Positions 14,482 through 24,900 of a stretch of DNA of 39,036 nt are shown here, one piece after another; position 1 is the first letter of the stretch, and every line of letters begins with the position of its first letter. The notes under the pieces were generated by a model. The model ran no database searches, was not told the origin of the DNA, and was given only the letters and a program-made list of their open reading frames with translations. Source of the DNA: a virus; the IMG/VR virus record IMGVR_UViG_3300046791_000259, positions 1-39,036 of that record. The stretch is one strand, 5' to 3'. Position numbers and translations under genes: made by a program.

Positions 14482-15099
14482 GTGCTCGGTGTAGTCTCTG
14501 AGTGTGAAACTGCAATCACGGAAGACGCACCGGAACTAATTTCGGTGCTTCTCTTCGATATGACTGTTCGAGCGCGGCCGTTCGTGCGTGCGAGAGCCTC
14601 TCTCTATCAGAGTCACTTTGATGGGAACTTCCCGATAGTTATTGTACCGCCGGATGTGCTTCCCTGTGCATATATGGGCTCGTTTGAAGTTCCGAAGCAG
14701 TATCGTAGGTCGAAGACTTGGGCTAATTATCAGAAGCCGAGTGTGTTTTACACTCCGAGTACGGAGTTTGAGCGGAATAATACTTGGGCAGGAATTCAAG
14801 GTTCGAGAGAGAAGCCACTTCCGAAGCCTTGGAGGAAGAATTACCTCTTCCCAACGTTCTGGGAGCAGGCGTATCCGCTAGCGAAGAACTTCTTCATCGA
14901 TCCGGGTGCGCAGATTCATTTCAATTTCTTCCCGTTCACGATGAGCTTTGGAGTCTCTTGCGAGTATCAGCCGGAGGCTCCTCCAGTGGGAGTCTTCGTG
15001 CCCGATGTGCCGCTTGTAGGGAATTGGGTTGCGGACCCGGCGATGGGAATTGAGTGGGACTCGGAGTCGAACTATTGCACGGAGGGCAATCAAGTATGA
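14482..15099 (+). CDS. Hypothetical aromatic-rich protein, 205 aa
   Basis: Not recognised. It starts at GTG 14482 just after the cupin stop, with only a weak AGGG upstream. It is rich in Phe, Tyr, Trp and Pro (KNYLFPTFWEQAYPLAKNFF, HFNFFPFTMSFGV) with no transmembrane helix. Residues 15-60 form probable strands. It ends CTEGNQV, overlapping the neck adaptor start as ATGA. A virion or tail-fibre-linked role is suggested by the neighbours; no family is identified. Confidence 0.65.
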   Translation: MLGVVSECETAITEDAPELISVLLFDMTVRARPFVRARASLYQSHFDGNFPIVIVPPDVLPCAYMGSFEVPKQYRRSKTWANYQKPSVFYTPSTEFERNNTWAGIQGSREKPLPKPWRKNYLFPTFWEQAYPLAKNFFIDPGAQIHFNFFPFTMSFGVSCEYQPEAPPVGVFVPDVPLVGNWVADPAMGIEWDSESNYCTEGNQV

Positions 15100-15758
15100 C
15101 ACGGGATGAGGGAGTAGCACATATTAAGTTGCAGATGGCATTCAGGACGACTCTAGACTCGACAATCGTGAGCATGATGCAACTTGCACAGACGAATCTA
15201 GAAGCAATGCCGACTAAGCCATTCTTTCTAACTTCGGAAGATAGTGTGATCAACACTACACCTACGGAGCAGAGGATACCGCTTCCGGCGGACTTCCTTC
15301 AGGAGATAGATGAGGCGGTTTTGCGGTATGTGCCCTTGGTGCCTACGGAGACGAATCCAGAGAAGGATTTGATCAAGGATGATTTTGATGTGTTGAGGAA
15401 GAATTTCTTCGATCCGCAGACTGGGACCTTGCTTACAGGTTCACCAGAGGCATATGCAATTCTGGGGCCGTACTTTAGAATCTTTCCGACTCCTGATGCA
15501 GTGTATCCGATCAAGATGCCGTACTACAAAAGGGATACGAGTCTCTCGACGAATGTAGAGAATGGATGGTTGAAGCATGTGCCATTCTTGCTGCTTGGAG
15601 CGGCAGGGAAGCTTATAGCGAAAGGTCCAGTTCGGGATCAAGTTGCGGATGGAGTGTTCACCGAGTGGGTGGCGACTGGCACAGCGTTGCTCAACAACTT
15701 AACCGAAGCGCGGATGGCCAGTAATCGGACGTATCAGATGGGGGGCCCGCATCAGTAG
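15096..15758 (+). CDS. Neck/head-tail adaptor protein, 220 aa
   Basis: The protein has the pattern of the podovirus adaptor that sits below the portal (P22 gp4-like): RIPLPADFLQEIDEAVLRYV, DDFDVLRKNF, then GPYFRIFPTPDAVYPIKM and PYYKRDTSLS, then a helical VPFLLLGAAGKLIA stretch. ATG at 15096 has GGAGGG at 9-base spacing and an ATGA overlap with the previous gene. The longer frame from 15054 is not needed. A tail fibre and a nozzle-like protein follow, which supports a neck function. Normal length for the family. Confidence 0.75.
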   Translation: MTRDEGVAHIKLQMAFRTTLDSTIVSMMQLAQTNLEAMPTKPFFLTSEDSVINTTPTEQRIPLPADFLQEIDEAVLRYVPLVPTETNPEKDLIKDDFDVLRKNFFDPQTGTLLTGSPEAYAILGPYFRIFPTPDAVYPIKMPYYKRDTSLSTNVENGWLKHVPFLLLGAAGKLIAKGPVRDQVADGVFTEWVATGTALLNNLTEARMASNRTYQMGGPHQ

Positions 15759-15770
15759 CGGGAGGAGAGA

Positions 15771-17351
15771 ATGGGCATTGAGGTAGCGACATTCCTTTCG
15801 CAGTTAGTTCCTGCCAATCCACCTCCAGGGGATTCGAAGACAGAGGGTGATGATCACCTTCGATTGATTAAGCAGTCCCTGCAGAATACTTTCCCCAATG
15901 GATCGAAGGCATTTTACTTTCCCGATTCGAGCGCTGCGGTGGCGGGGACTGTTAATGTAGTTGCGGCGGATGAGAATACGACAATTCCGGTAGATGCAAC
16001 GGGAGGAGTGAGGACAGTAAATCTACCTGGTGGAGTGAATGACGGATTCCAAGTCACGTTGTTCAAGTCCGATTCGAGTGTCAATGCAGTGACTATTGAT
16101 CCTGCTGGAGCTACGTTGATTAATGGACAGGGGACGTTAACACTTGACTCTCCGTTTGAGTCGATTACTTGTAGGTGGTTGAATACGTTTGGAGCGTGGC
16201 TTGGGCTTAGAGGGATCGCAGGGAATCCCTTCGATCTGGACTCTGCTGCCACTACCTATGCGGGAATTTTGACTTTGAGTGCGACTGAGAAGGTTAAACT
16301 CCCTGTCGGGACGACTGCACAGAGACCTGTGGCACCGGTTGCGGGTGATACGAGAATCAATTCAAGTGATGTGCTATTGGAGTATTTCGATGGCTCGAGG
16401 TGGCAGCAGGTTCGGGAGTTGGCACCGCCACCGGGATGGTATTTGAGTGCGAGTGCGACGGATCCAGTGATTGCAGCTGATGCCTTAGCGTCGGGGACTG
16501 TGAGTTTGCATCCCTTCATGAGTGGAGTGGGGATATACTCTGATGGAGTTAGTATTAAGCCGTTTCCGTATGTGGCGGTGCAGACATTAACGTTGAATAA
16601 TCCTGGACATGCACCGAATGTGCTTTATGATGTGTTTGTGTGGTTAGATACTGGAACTCTAAGAGTAGTAACAGGTCCAGCGTGGGCGAACTCGGGTGCG
16701 GGGACGGGTGCGAGATCGACTGCGCTTGTAAGATTGAATGGAGTGTGGGTGAATTCGGGTGCGATGGGAACGAGGAATGGAGGCTCGACGTTCACGACGC
16801 CAGATAAACAGGGTGTATATGTGGGAACTATCTTCCTCGATGCAGTATCGGGGCAGTTGACCTGTCATAGGAGTTTTGGCCAGTCGAGGAAGTGGGGGAT
16901 TTGGAATGCATATAATCGGCAGACTATTGCGTTGAAGGCTGGAGATGGAACAGCGAGTTGGAGTAATCCTGGAGCAAGCTATAGAGCTTCGAATGCAGCA
17001 GCAGCTAATAGTTTAACTACCTTCTGTGGCTTGCCGGAGGAGTCTGCACTAGCAGCATTCAATCAGTACGTAACGCATGGTGGCGGCGCAGTATACAACG
17101 AGGATTCGAATATTGCTATAGGCTTAAATTCTACTACGGTGAAATCTGGAATGGTTGGAAGATCCGATCTTCAAGGGACGGGTTCTGGAACATCGACGAG
17201 CCTTGGAGCACAGATGACCGCAAGATTTACTTTAGTTCCTTCGTTGGGGATAAATACAATCAATGCGTTGGAGAGAGCAACCGCAGGAACTGCCTCTACA
17301 TTCTTCGGAACCGAAGATCACATGGGTCTCTTTGCTGAGTGGAGAGGTTGA
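15771..17351 (+). CDS. Tail fibre protein, 526 aa
   Basis: The N-terminus (VATFLSQLVPANPPPGDSKT, EGDDHLRLIKQSLQNTFPNG) is the virion-attachment type found at the start of podovirus tail fibres. A beta-rich region follows, and at about residues 188-217 the widespread fibre segment KLPVGTTAQRPVAPVAGDTR with LLEYFDGSRWQQ. The C-terminal half is Ser/Gly/Thr-rich beta sequence, probably the receptor-binding trimer. A strong ribosome-binding site (GGAGGAG) precedes the ATG. Together with the glycine-rich protein at 12940 the phage seems to have two different host-binding proteins. Confidence 0.8.
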   Translation: MGIEVATFLSQLVPANPPPGDSKTEGDDHLRLIKQSLQNTFPNGSKAFYFPDSSAAVAGTVNVVAADENTTIPVDATGGVRTVNLPGGVNDGFQVTLFKSDSSVNAVTIDPAGATLINGQGTLTLDSPFESITCRWLNTFGAWLGLRGIAGNPFDLDSAATTYAGILTLSATEKVKLPVGTTAQRPVAPVAGDTRINSSDVLLEYFDGSRWQQVRELAPPPGWYLSASATDPVIAADALASGTVSLHPFMSGVGIYSDGVSIKPFPYVAVQTLTLNNPGHAPNVLYDVFVWLDTGTLRVVTGPAWANSGAGTGARSTALVRLNGVWVNSGAMGTRNGGSTFTTPDKQGVYVGTIFLDAVSGQLTCHRSFGQSRKWGIWNAYNRQTIALKAGDGTASWSNPGASYRASNAAAANSLTTFCGLPEESALAAFNQYVTHGGGAVYNEDSNIAIGLNSTTVKSGMVGRSDLQGTGSGTSTSLGAQMTARFTLVPSLGINTINALERATAGTASTFFGTEDHMGLFAEWRG

Positions 17352-18935
17352 GTGACTCGAATACCGATTCATAACGTTGGTACTCTTGGAGTGATGGCAG
17401 ATTCCCCTGCGCATACACTTCCGCCGGAGGCGTGGACTGATAGCAGAAATATGCGGTTTAAGAATAAGCAAGCTTACCGTGCGAAGGGGCATGCGGTAGT
17501 TCTTGGAACGCCTACTGTGCCTCCAGGGTTTATCTTCAACACTGCGACGGATACGAGCTCTTTCTGGCTCTATGCAAACACTACAGATGTGTATGTGAAT
17601 GATGCAGGAGTGCACACGCAGATCACGCGTAATGCTGGAGGGACGCCATATACTGCTACTTCGGCGAGAATGTGGCAGGCGGGATTGCTTGGAGGTATTC
17701 CTGTACTCAATAATGGGAGTGATGTACCGCAAGCGTGGTTGACCTTGTCCTCTGCGGTGGATTTGAGTGATATCGCTGCGTGGGTTGCGGATATTCCTAC
17801 GACTAGAGCGAAGATTGTGAAGCCTTTTGGCTCTTATTTGATGGCTTTGAATTTGACTGTGGCGGGGACTAGGTTGCCGCATAGGATACTTTGGTCTTCG
17901 AGGGCTGATCCGGGGAGCCTTCCTGCGACTTGGAATGTGAATGATGCAACACAGGATGCAGGACAGCGAGACTTCACCGATGCGGACGCGGGGCAGATTG
18001 TAGATGGATTAATGTTGGGGAACTATTTCGTCGTTTACAAAGAAACTGCGACACATTTGATCTCGCAAATTGGTGGACAGGAGATTATGCGACTCGAATT
18101 CTTGCTGAATTCAGGTCTTTTGGCTGCAAAGTGTGTATGCTTGTTCGATAAAGGCAGGAAACACTTCGTTGTGAGTGAAAATGACATCATAACTCATGCG
18201 GGAACGAAGGCCGCGGATAGTATATTGGATGAAAAGGCAAGGGATAGGCTATTTGGTGAATTAAATGTGAGTGCGAAGGATGGATGTTTCGCTTTCGAGA
18301 ACGCTAGAGAGAATGAGTGCCTCTTCGTTTATCCCACTTTGGGAGTTGATAGTCCGAATAGGGCGCTGGTGTGGAATTATAGGCGAAATACGATTGGTTT
18401 TCGCGATTGGGAAGGAGAATCGGTGGATGAAGGCAATATTACTGATGCTACGGTCAATCTTTGGTCGACCCCGGAGGGGACTTGGGCAGATGAGACTGGC
18501 CCGTGGCAGACAGCAGGCGGTAAGGGAATAGTTATTGGAGATCCGGCTGCGAATGTATTCTGGCAGTTCGAGTCAGGAGATACTTTTGGCACTCTGGCTG
18601 TCACTGCGTTCCTTGAGCATGCACAGTTAGCGATTATAGGCAAGGATCGTCAAGGTGAGCCGAAAGTTGATTATGGAGTGAGGAAGATAATTACGAGGAT
18701 TTGGCCAAAGTTCCAAGGGTTGGGAGCGAATCAAGTTCAAGTGCAGATTGGGTTCCAGGAGACGTTAGAGGATCCGATTAGTTACACGATTCCGCAGACG
18801 TTCTCTCCGCAGCAAAGATTCTTGGACTTTGAAGTCGTGGGAAGGCTGATGGCAGTGAAATTTAGTTCGAGTGCGAACTCGGCTTGGACTTGTGAGGGGT
18901 ACGATATCGATATCACTGTGGTAGGAGAGAACTGA
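17352..18935 (+). CDS. Tail nozzle / tail accessory protein, 527 aa
   Basis: Directly follows the fibre gene (TGA then GTG, no gap). It begins with IPIHNVGTLGVMADSPAHTL and the segment DSRNMRFKNKQAYRAKGH. It then has repeated beta-rich blocks (VYVNDAGVHTQ, PFGSYLMALN, GNYFVVYKETATHLI, KHFVVSENDI) like the propeller-type nozzle proteins of short-tailed phages (P22 gp10-like). These form the tube below the neck through which DNA leaves. Size, place beside the adaptor and repeat style support this. Its stop overlaps the next start (TGATG). Confidence 0.7.
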   Translation: MTRIPIHNVGTLGVMADSPAHTLPPEAWTDSRNMRFKNKQAYRAKGHAVVLGTPTVPPGFIFNTATDTSSFWLYANTTDVYVNDAGVHTQITRNAGGTPYTATSARMWQAGLLGGIPVLNNGSDVPQAWLTLSSAVDLSDIAAWVADIPTTRAKIVKPFGSYLMALNLTVAGTRLPHRILWSSRADPGSLPATWNVNDATQDAGQRDFTDADAGQIVDGLMLGNYFVVYKETATHLISQIGGQEIMRLEFLLNSGLLAAKCVCLFDKGRKHFVVSENDIITHAGTKAADSILDEKARDRLFGELNVSAKDGCFAFENARENECLFVYPTLGVDSPNRALVWNYRRNTIGFRDWEGESVDEGNITDATVNLWSTPEGTWADETGPWQTAGGKGIVIGDPAANVFWQFESGDTFGTLAVTAFLEHAQLAIIGKDRQGEPKVDYGVRKIITRIWPKFQGLGANQVQVQIGFQETLEDPISYTIPQTFSPQQRFLDFEVVGRLMAVKFSSSANSAWTCEGYDIDITVVGEN

Positions 18936-19210
18936 TGGCATATCAGGCCGGAAGATTAGTTGTAGGTAATACTCCGAGTGGGAGTGCGGGTGGGTTTGCT
19001 TCAGATAGTACTGTTGAGTCTACGCAGCGTGAATTGGAAGCGATTGAGCGTGCTTTTAATCTTCAGGACTTTGTACAGTTGAAGCAGATTAATGCGCCGC
19101 CAGAGAAGCCAAGGGATGGGTTAGTGGTCTACGCTGATGGGACGAATTGGAATCCAGGTGCGGGCGAGGGAATTTATGCGTTCTTCGCAACGGTGTGGAA
19201 CAAACTATAG
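18935..19210 (+). CDS. Small tail-fibre-like protein, 91 aa
   Basis: A 91-residue protein with a Gly/Ser/Thr-rich start, a helical RELEAIERAFNLQDFVQLKQ, and a C-terminal motif PRDGLVVYADGTNWNPGAGE, then GIYAFFATVWNKL. The DGLVVYADGT-W-NPG-GEG pattern is common in short phage fibre or virion proteins and resembles the trimer-forming piece of longer fibres. AGGAG sits 7 bases before the ATG. It may bridge nozzle and ejection proteins or be a stand-alone fibre tip. Confidence 0.7.
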   Translation: MAYQAGRLVVGNTPSGSAGGFASDSTVESTQRELEAIERAFNLQDFVQLKQINAPPEKPRDGLVVYADGTNWNPGAGEGIYAFFATVWNKL

Positions 19211-19217
19211 GTGATGA

Positions 19218-19685
19218 ATGGAAGAGCTCTTGCCAGGTGAAGTGGTTGATCTTTCGGAGCCGGACTTTAGTTTAGTTCCAACTATCTACGTGGCTGCGCT
19301 CTGGCATCAGATTCAGCCAATCTTGATGGAGTTTGGGAAGAAGTGGCTTGAGACCTATTCGTTAGAGGAGGTTTGCCAGAGCTTAACTACAGGATATATG
19401 GATGTTTGGATTGCAGGAGAAGATGGTGTTGCGGAGGGAGTGACACTCTGTGCGTGGGAGTGTCATGCACATAAGAAGTTCTATCATATTCTCTTCTGTG
19501 GAGGTAGAGGGCTTGAGAAGTATTTCGATGGGTTGGAGAAGATCGAACAGTATGTGTGTATGTCAGGGGGAGCTGAAGTGCTGCTTGAAGGACGCTTGGG
19601 GTGGGGCAGGCGCTTGAAGAAGCATGGCTATTCCCAGACTACGGTGAAGCTACGGAAGCCAGTTTCCGTGCTCTGGAGGAGTTAA
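19218..19685 (+). CDS. GNAT-like virion protein, 155 aa
   Basis: The sequence has an acetyltransferase-like layout: helical ALWHQIQPILMEFGKKWLET, then strands (DVWIAGE, GVTLCAWECHA), then VLLEGRLGWGRRLKKHGYSQ and TTVKLRKPV at the end. Proteins like this sit just before the ejection genes in many podoviruses; T7 gp13 occupies the same place. The usual acetyl-CoA Q/RxxGxG motif is not obvious, so it may be a structural relic of the fold that acts in virion assembly. No close motif proves enzyme activity. Confidence 0.6.
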   Translation: MEELLPGEVVDLSEPDFSLVPTIYVAALWHQIQPILMEFGKKWLETYSLEEVCQSLTTGYMDVWIAGEDGVAEGVTLCAWECHAHKKFYHILFCGGRGLEKYFDGLEKIEQYVCMSGGAEVLLEGRLGWGRRLKKHGYSQTTVKLRKPVSVLWRS

Positions 19686-19686
19686 G

Positions 19687-20559
19687 ATGGGCGGTCAATC
19701 GGCTCCGACTACGACGCAGACTTCGACAACGAAGTTAGGTCCGGAGCAAGAGCAAGTCTTCAAGATGGCTCTCCCGTATATTAATCAGTACGCGAGCCAA
19801 CCGATCCAGCAGTTTGCTGGGAGTGGAATTGCACCTTTCAATCCACTTGAGACGCAAGCTCAGGGGGAGTATGTTAATCAAGCAGCGCCGGCAGTTGCTG
19901 CCTTAGGTAATCAAGGGGCAGCGACGCAGAGTCAGTTGCTTGATCCGAACTTTATGCTCAATCCGAATCAGTATGTTGGGGCTGCAGGGCAAGCAGTGGC
20001 CGACACTACGACGAAGAATCTGATGGAGAATATACTTCCGGGAGTGAAATCTGGGGCGACGATGGCAGGGGGGCCTTATTCTGGAGGTTCGACGAGAGAG
20101 GGTGTTGCGACAGGGAAAGCTATTGGCGATACGGGTAGAGATATTTCGAACTCCTTAGCGGATATGTACTTCAAGAATTATACGACTGGACTTTCGGGAC
20201 TAGGTGAAGCTTTGAATCGTAATCCGAGTGTACAGCAGCAGCTCCTAATGCCAGAAGATATTAAGGCGTCAGTTGGAGCACAGCAGAGATCGATGCAGCA
20301 GGCACAGCTTGATGAACAGGTGAAGAAATTCTACACAGGACAAGAGTTGCCGCTGATTCAAGGTCAGACGCTGCTTCAGTTGATTCAGGGAATGCCAGGA
20401 GCTACGACGATGGGAACAGCGACTGGAGCAGTACCGCAGTCGAGTCCAATGATGCAAGCATTGGGGCTTGGCGCGACTGCACTTGGATATGGAATGGGTG
20501 GACCGATTGGCGGGGCGATAGGTAAGGGTGCAGCTGGAGCAATTGGAGGAGCAAAGTAA
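19687..20559 (+). CDS. Ejection/internal virion protein, 290 aa
   Basis: Begins MGGQSAPTTTQTSTTKLGPE and is rich in Gln, Gly, Ala and Met, with helical EQEQVFKMALPYINQYASQ and a Gly/Ala-rich hydrophobic end (LGLGATALGYGMGGPIGGAI) that could insert in or cross a membrane. This style and its place ahead of two similar Ala/Gln-rich genes and the giant protein fit proteins packaged inside the head or tail and ejected with the DNA. GGAG at 5-base spacing; stop overlaps the next start (TAATG). Confidence 0.65.
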   Translation: MGGQSAPTTTQTSTTKLGPEQEQVFKMALPYINQYASQPIQQFAGSGIAPFNPLETQAQGEYVNQAAPAVAALGNQGAATQSQLLDPNFMLNPNQYVGAAGQAVADTTTKNLMENILPGVKSGATMAGGPYSGGSTREGVATGKAIGDTGRDISNSLADMYFKNYTTGLSGLGEALNRNPSVQQQLLMPEDIKASVGAQQRSMQQAQLDEQVKKFYTGQELPLIQGQTLLQLIQGMPGATTMGTATGAVPQSSPMMQALGLGATALGYGMGGPIGGAIGKGAAGAIGGAK

Positions 20560-21056
20560 TGGATCCGTTTCAGATGGCGCTGTTAATGATGCAAGCGGGG
20601 CAGAATCCCGAACAGATGGCAGCTTTGCTCGATAAAAGTGGGATTCCGCCTCCGACTAGCCCGCAAGCGGGTGCGGCTGGGGTTCCGACTAATGTTGCTG
20701 GAACTACGCTTGATGAAGGAGGTCTAGGCGCGATCTTGCGTGGTTCACCAGGGACTCCGCAAGCAGAAGCAGCTTCGGCTCCAGCTACAGCTGCGGTGCC
20801 GGCAGCGGCGTCGGCCGAGCCAGCGACTGCAGCAGGAGCGGGGAAGGTTGCACAGCCACCGATTTTCAAGGCTCCTGCGCCTATTACGCCAATTATGCAT
20901 GGTGGAGTGACTGGAGGTACGCCACCTCCGAAGGTGAATGCTTCCTTTACTGGAGTGACGCCTGCGATGGCTTTAATGCAGGCACTGATTAGTGGAGGGC
21001 AGCAGAATCCGCTTAGAGTTCCGAACCTGGGCGCGATGTTGAGAGGGAGGGGTTGA
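20559..21056 (+). CDS. Ejection-type low-complexity protein, 165 aa
   Basis: Not recognised by family. After a helical start (FQMALLMMQAGQNPEQMAAL) most of the chain is Ala/Pro/Gly/Thr-rich and disordered (ASAPATAAVPAAASAEPATA), and a short amphipathic end reads PAMALMQALISGGQQNPLRV. The codon pattern matches the neighbours, so the low complexity is not a sign of a false frame. Translationally coupled to both neighbours by overlaps (TAATG and TTGATG). Likely a virion or ejection component. Confidence 0.6.
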   Translation: MDPFQMALLMMQAGQNPEQMAALLDKSGIPPPTSPQAGAAGVPTNVAGTTLDEGGLGAILRGSPGTPQAEAASAPATAAVPAAASAEPATAAGAGKVAQPPIFKAPAPITPIMHGGVTGGTPPPKVNASFTGVTPAMALMQALISGGQQNPLRVPNLGAMLRGRG

Positions 21057-21943
21057 TGGCTGGCGGATTTGATTTGATGTCCCTACTGCCTGGTGCGAAT
21101 CAGGAGCAGCAACAGCAGCCTGGGCAACCTGAGCAGGCTCCGGCGCAAGCAGCGCCTGCAGCAGCGGCGAAGGGAGGTTGGGGAGACTATCTCTCTGATC
21201 CAGTGAATAGAGCGTTTATGGTCTCTGCGGGACTGCAGATGGCCACTGGAGGGTGGGGAAATTTCGGGCAGCAAGCTGCGGCGAGTCTAGGAGCAGGAGC
21301 GAGTGCGGCGAGCGGGACGCAGCAAGCACAATTCGACACGCAGGAGAAGAATGCACAGCAGGAAGCGGAGAGGCAGAATAAGCGCGATGTGGCTTCAATC
21401 GGAGCGCAGAGTAGACAAGAGGTGGCCTCGATTCGTTCGCAGGCTATGTTGGAGAGGTCTCGACTCACGCAGGGAGCAAAGACTCCACAGGAAGCTAAGG
21501 TAGCGTCGGATGCGTATCAGAAGTCTCTTGCAACGCTTCGGGCTGCCCAGATTATTTCTGGCAAGACGGATGAGGAGATTGAAGCAACAGCAGAGGCAGA
21601 CTCGACTAAAGCCTTGGCTATACATCGAGCAGCGCAGGGAGGAGGGAAGGCGCCGGATACTGGAGCGGTGGGAGCGGTAGCACCGGCGCCGGCGGCGAAG
21701 CCAACTAGTGCAGCTGCAACTAAGAAGCAATCTGATGCTCTCTGGTTGAAGATTCAAAATAATCCAGACTATGCAGCTGCAATCGCTACACCAGAAGGAA
21801 GGGCGAAGTTGAAGGAAACGTATCCAGAATTCAAGAGTCAGATTGATACTGCGAGTCAGGCTTCAGATAGACAGATTAGAGCAAATAAGTCTATGGAATA
21901 CTTTAAGAGTCTATTTGGAGCTCCGGGTGGGGGAACTCCCTAA
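21056..21943 (+). CDS. Ejection-type coiled-coil protein, 295 aa
   Basis: ATG at 21056 follows GGGAGGGG by a short spacer and overlaps the previous TGA; TTG at 21053 is less likely. After a Gln/Pro/Ala-rich start come a small hydrophobic region (AFMVSAGLQMATGGW), an Ala/Gln helix (QAQFDTQEKNAQQEAERQNK) and a long charged helix through residue 160. The C-terminal half is Ala/Lys-rich with further helices. It resembles podovirus internal virion proteins that form the trans-envelope channel. It ends TAATG with the giant gene. Confidence 0.6.
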   Translation: MAGGFDLMSLLPGANQEQQQQPGQPEQAPAQAAPAAAAKGGWGDYLSDPVNRAFMVSAGLQMATGGWGNFGQQAAASLGAGASAASGTQQAQFDTQEKNAQQEAERQNKRDVASIGAQSRQEVASIRSQAMLERSRLTQGAKTPQEAKVASDAYQKSLATLRAAQIISGKTDEEIEATAEADSTKALAIHRAAQGGGKAPDTGAVGAVAPAPAAKPTSAAATKKQSDALWLKIQNNPDYAAAIATPEGRAKLKETYPEFKSQIDTASQASDRQIRANKSMEYFKSLFGAPGGGTP

Positions 21944-24900
21944 TGGCTGGAATGAATCCGGGGCTCTACGACCTCCGGGATGCTACTGATAGCTTGGTGA
22001 CTCCGGCGGCGGATACGACGTCGGATCTTTACAATCTCCGTACGACTGAAGAGCAAGCGAAGCCGCAGTTGGAGTTGCCGGCTCCTGCACCTCCGGCTCC
22101 AGATCTCTTCTCCCTTCGTGGAACAGAGGATCAAGTACCTCCACAGGAAGTAGAGAGGCAGAAGAAGCGAGAAGAGACTGGGTTTGCAGATTTGGCCATT
22201 GGCTCTGTGCATAGAGGGTTGCAGAGTTATGCTGCAATTCCGGATTCGTTTAGAGCGATCGGGGCAGATCTGAGTGGAGATCAAGTTGCTGCAGCTGAGT
22301 ATGCGAAGAGTGCAAAAGCGATTGAAGATATAGCTCCGGAGAGTCTTTGGAGCTTGAGCGATATCCGGAATCCGATGGATTTTGGTTCTTGGCTAACGGA
22401 AAGGTTAGGTGAGAATGCAGTTAACATCTTGGCTGCCGCTGCTACTGGCGGCGTTGGCGCTATCACAGGCTCCCTGGCTGCTCGTGGCTTGGGTCTTAGC
22501 AAAGTGGCCCGTGCCTCTTTGATGAAGGGACTGGGAGCTGGTGGAGTTTTCGCCTCTACTATGCCGATTGAAACTTCGAGTACAGTGGGAGAGCAGTTTG
22601 AAGCGACAGGTAGTCCGCAAGCGGCAGTGAGCTTAACTGCAGGTACAATTAAGGGTGCTCTTGAACTAATAGTGCCGATGCATATTGGCTATGCGTTGTC
22701 GACTCCTGGAAAGCAGTTGGGGAAGACTATTCCTGGAGCGATTGCGAAAGTTGGAGGGGAAGAAGCAGCTACTGAGCTTGCTCAGGAAGAGGTTGATATT
22801 GTTGCCCGGAAGTATACGGATCCGAGTTATGAGTATTTCGGTGGGCCTGCGCTCTGGAGAAGAGCGGAATCTGGTACAGCAGGACTCTTCGTCGGATTAG
22901 CAATGGGAGGTCCGAGTGCGGTAATAGAGGCGAGGCAGGAGAATGCTAAGGCGAAAGCTAAGGTGCCTGATGAGAGTGGAATGGTTCCAGGAGAACGGAG
23001 GTTTGTGGCACCTACGGCTCCAGCTCCAGTTCAGGAAGCAAGGGTAAGAGTCCAGGGAACAGTGCAGGATGTTACGCCTCAAGCTGCATCGGAAGCTGCG
23101 CCGATTGAGACTCCAACTATTCCCCCTGGGACGCCTCCTGCACCTCCTGCACCTCCAGCTGCACCTATAGCTCCAGTTGCGCCTACGGAAGAAGTTCCGG
23201 CGCCTGAGATGATTGCTCCGAGTAAGCCAGAGGGAGTGACCTTCGACACGGAGTCTGACGGGCCGACGCAGACTACGGTTAAGATCAAAGGTCCGGATGG
23301 AAGTGAGATCGGAGAAGCTTATGTTCGGAAGTTGAGAGGGCCTCCGGATGGAGCGCCGGTGGCACTGCAGGTAGGGAATATTGCTATCGATGAGGCTTGG
23401 CAGAGGAAGGGAATTGGGACTGCACTGCAGGAGGAGTTAGAGCAGAAGTATGGGCTGCCGATGGTTCCAGATCAGACGTTGTCGAAGGAAGCGTATGCTC
23501 GTTGGAAGCAGATTGATCCGGAGGCAGTGGCAGGCTACACTGCAATGAGAGATGGAGAATCTTACTACGCTCCGATGGGAAAACGGGAGTGGTATCCGGG
23601 AGCGCCAGATACGCCAAGAATGGCACGGGTGAGGAAAGCGTTTGCAGCGCAAGAGTATTCACGGGAGGTGTCGCGGGGAGTCGGGCCGGTCACTACGCTT
23701 CGAAATATGGTTATGCCAGTACCGGAGCAGGACTTTGATTTGAAGCAGGCAGCGACTAATGGGCCGGAGCAAGACTTGATGGGAATTGGTCCATTGTTGA
23801 GAAGTGGTATGCCTCAAGTGACTACTCAAGATATGTTAGACATGTTGGAAGCGCAGACGCCACGGTATGCAGTGAAGTTGAGTCCAGATGGTGTCTATGG
23901 CGATAAGTTGATGAATAACACGGATCTTCAGCTTGTGCTGGCGACTGGAATGGCGCAGTCAGTGAAGCCGGAGGTGGTGCAGATTTCACAGGGTGGATTG
24001 CAACCGCTAGGAATCTCAGCAGATGTATTTGATCTTCCTACACCTGGAAATAGTAGGGTTTGGTTCCTGCCGCAGGTGTCAGCGGAAGAGCAGGCACTGC
24101 TTGGAATGGAGTATAAGGATCTTCAGAAGCAGGCAGAGTTGGGGCAGCGTACCAGATTGAAGTCTGTTGCAGATTATTTGCAGGAGAAGAAGCAACTTGA
24201 AACTTGGTATAATGTGCTCTTGACGAGGGGGTTGCGCGTTGTTCCGAGTCGCGGCGCAAGTTTCTACTATAACACAGTGTTGGATGGAAGAACACTGACG
24301 AAGAAGGAAGTGGCAGATAGTGGAAGGACTGCTGCGATTACATTCATGGATGTTAAGACTGGTGTGTTGACGAATAGTACATATTTAGACTCGTCTAGCC
24401 TTAGTGATCCTGGAACACAGTATTTGCCTGTTGCGTTAGATTTGAATAAGTTTAAGCCTGGAGAAGTTAGTGCTCTTCCTTATTCAGGAGGTGGGGGTGC
24501 CTCGAGCTTCAACTGGAGATTTAAGCCAGGAACGACTGCGGAAGAGAAAGCACGGCTGATAGCTAAAGCACTTGAAACCATTCCTATGAAGAATGAATGG
24601 ACAGAAGGGGATATCGCTAAGTTTCGTGCTTTGATGAAAGAAGGAATTTGGCTACAAGTCTATCCATTTAGTGGTCAGATCGTTACTGCTGAACCAATCA
24701 CTCACAATCAGCTTACGTATGGTATTTCGCCGATTCGTCTAGAGCAGACTGCGTATAGTCTATTTGAGCGTTCGCAATCTCGCCATACGCAGGAGCGCCT
24801 ACCACTACCCACTACAACAGTGACGACAGAGAAGAGTGCTTTTCCGACTGAGGCTCTGCAAGCAGCGTTTGTCTCTAATCATGTGGAGAATGTAGTTCCT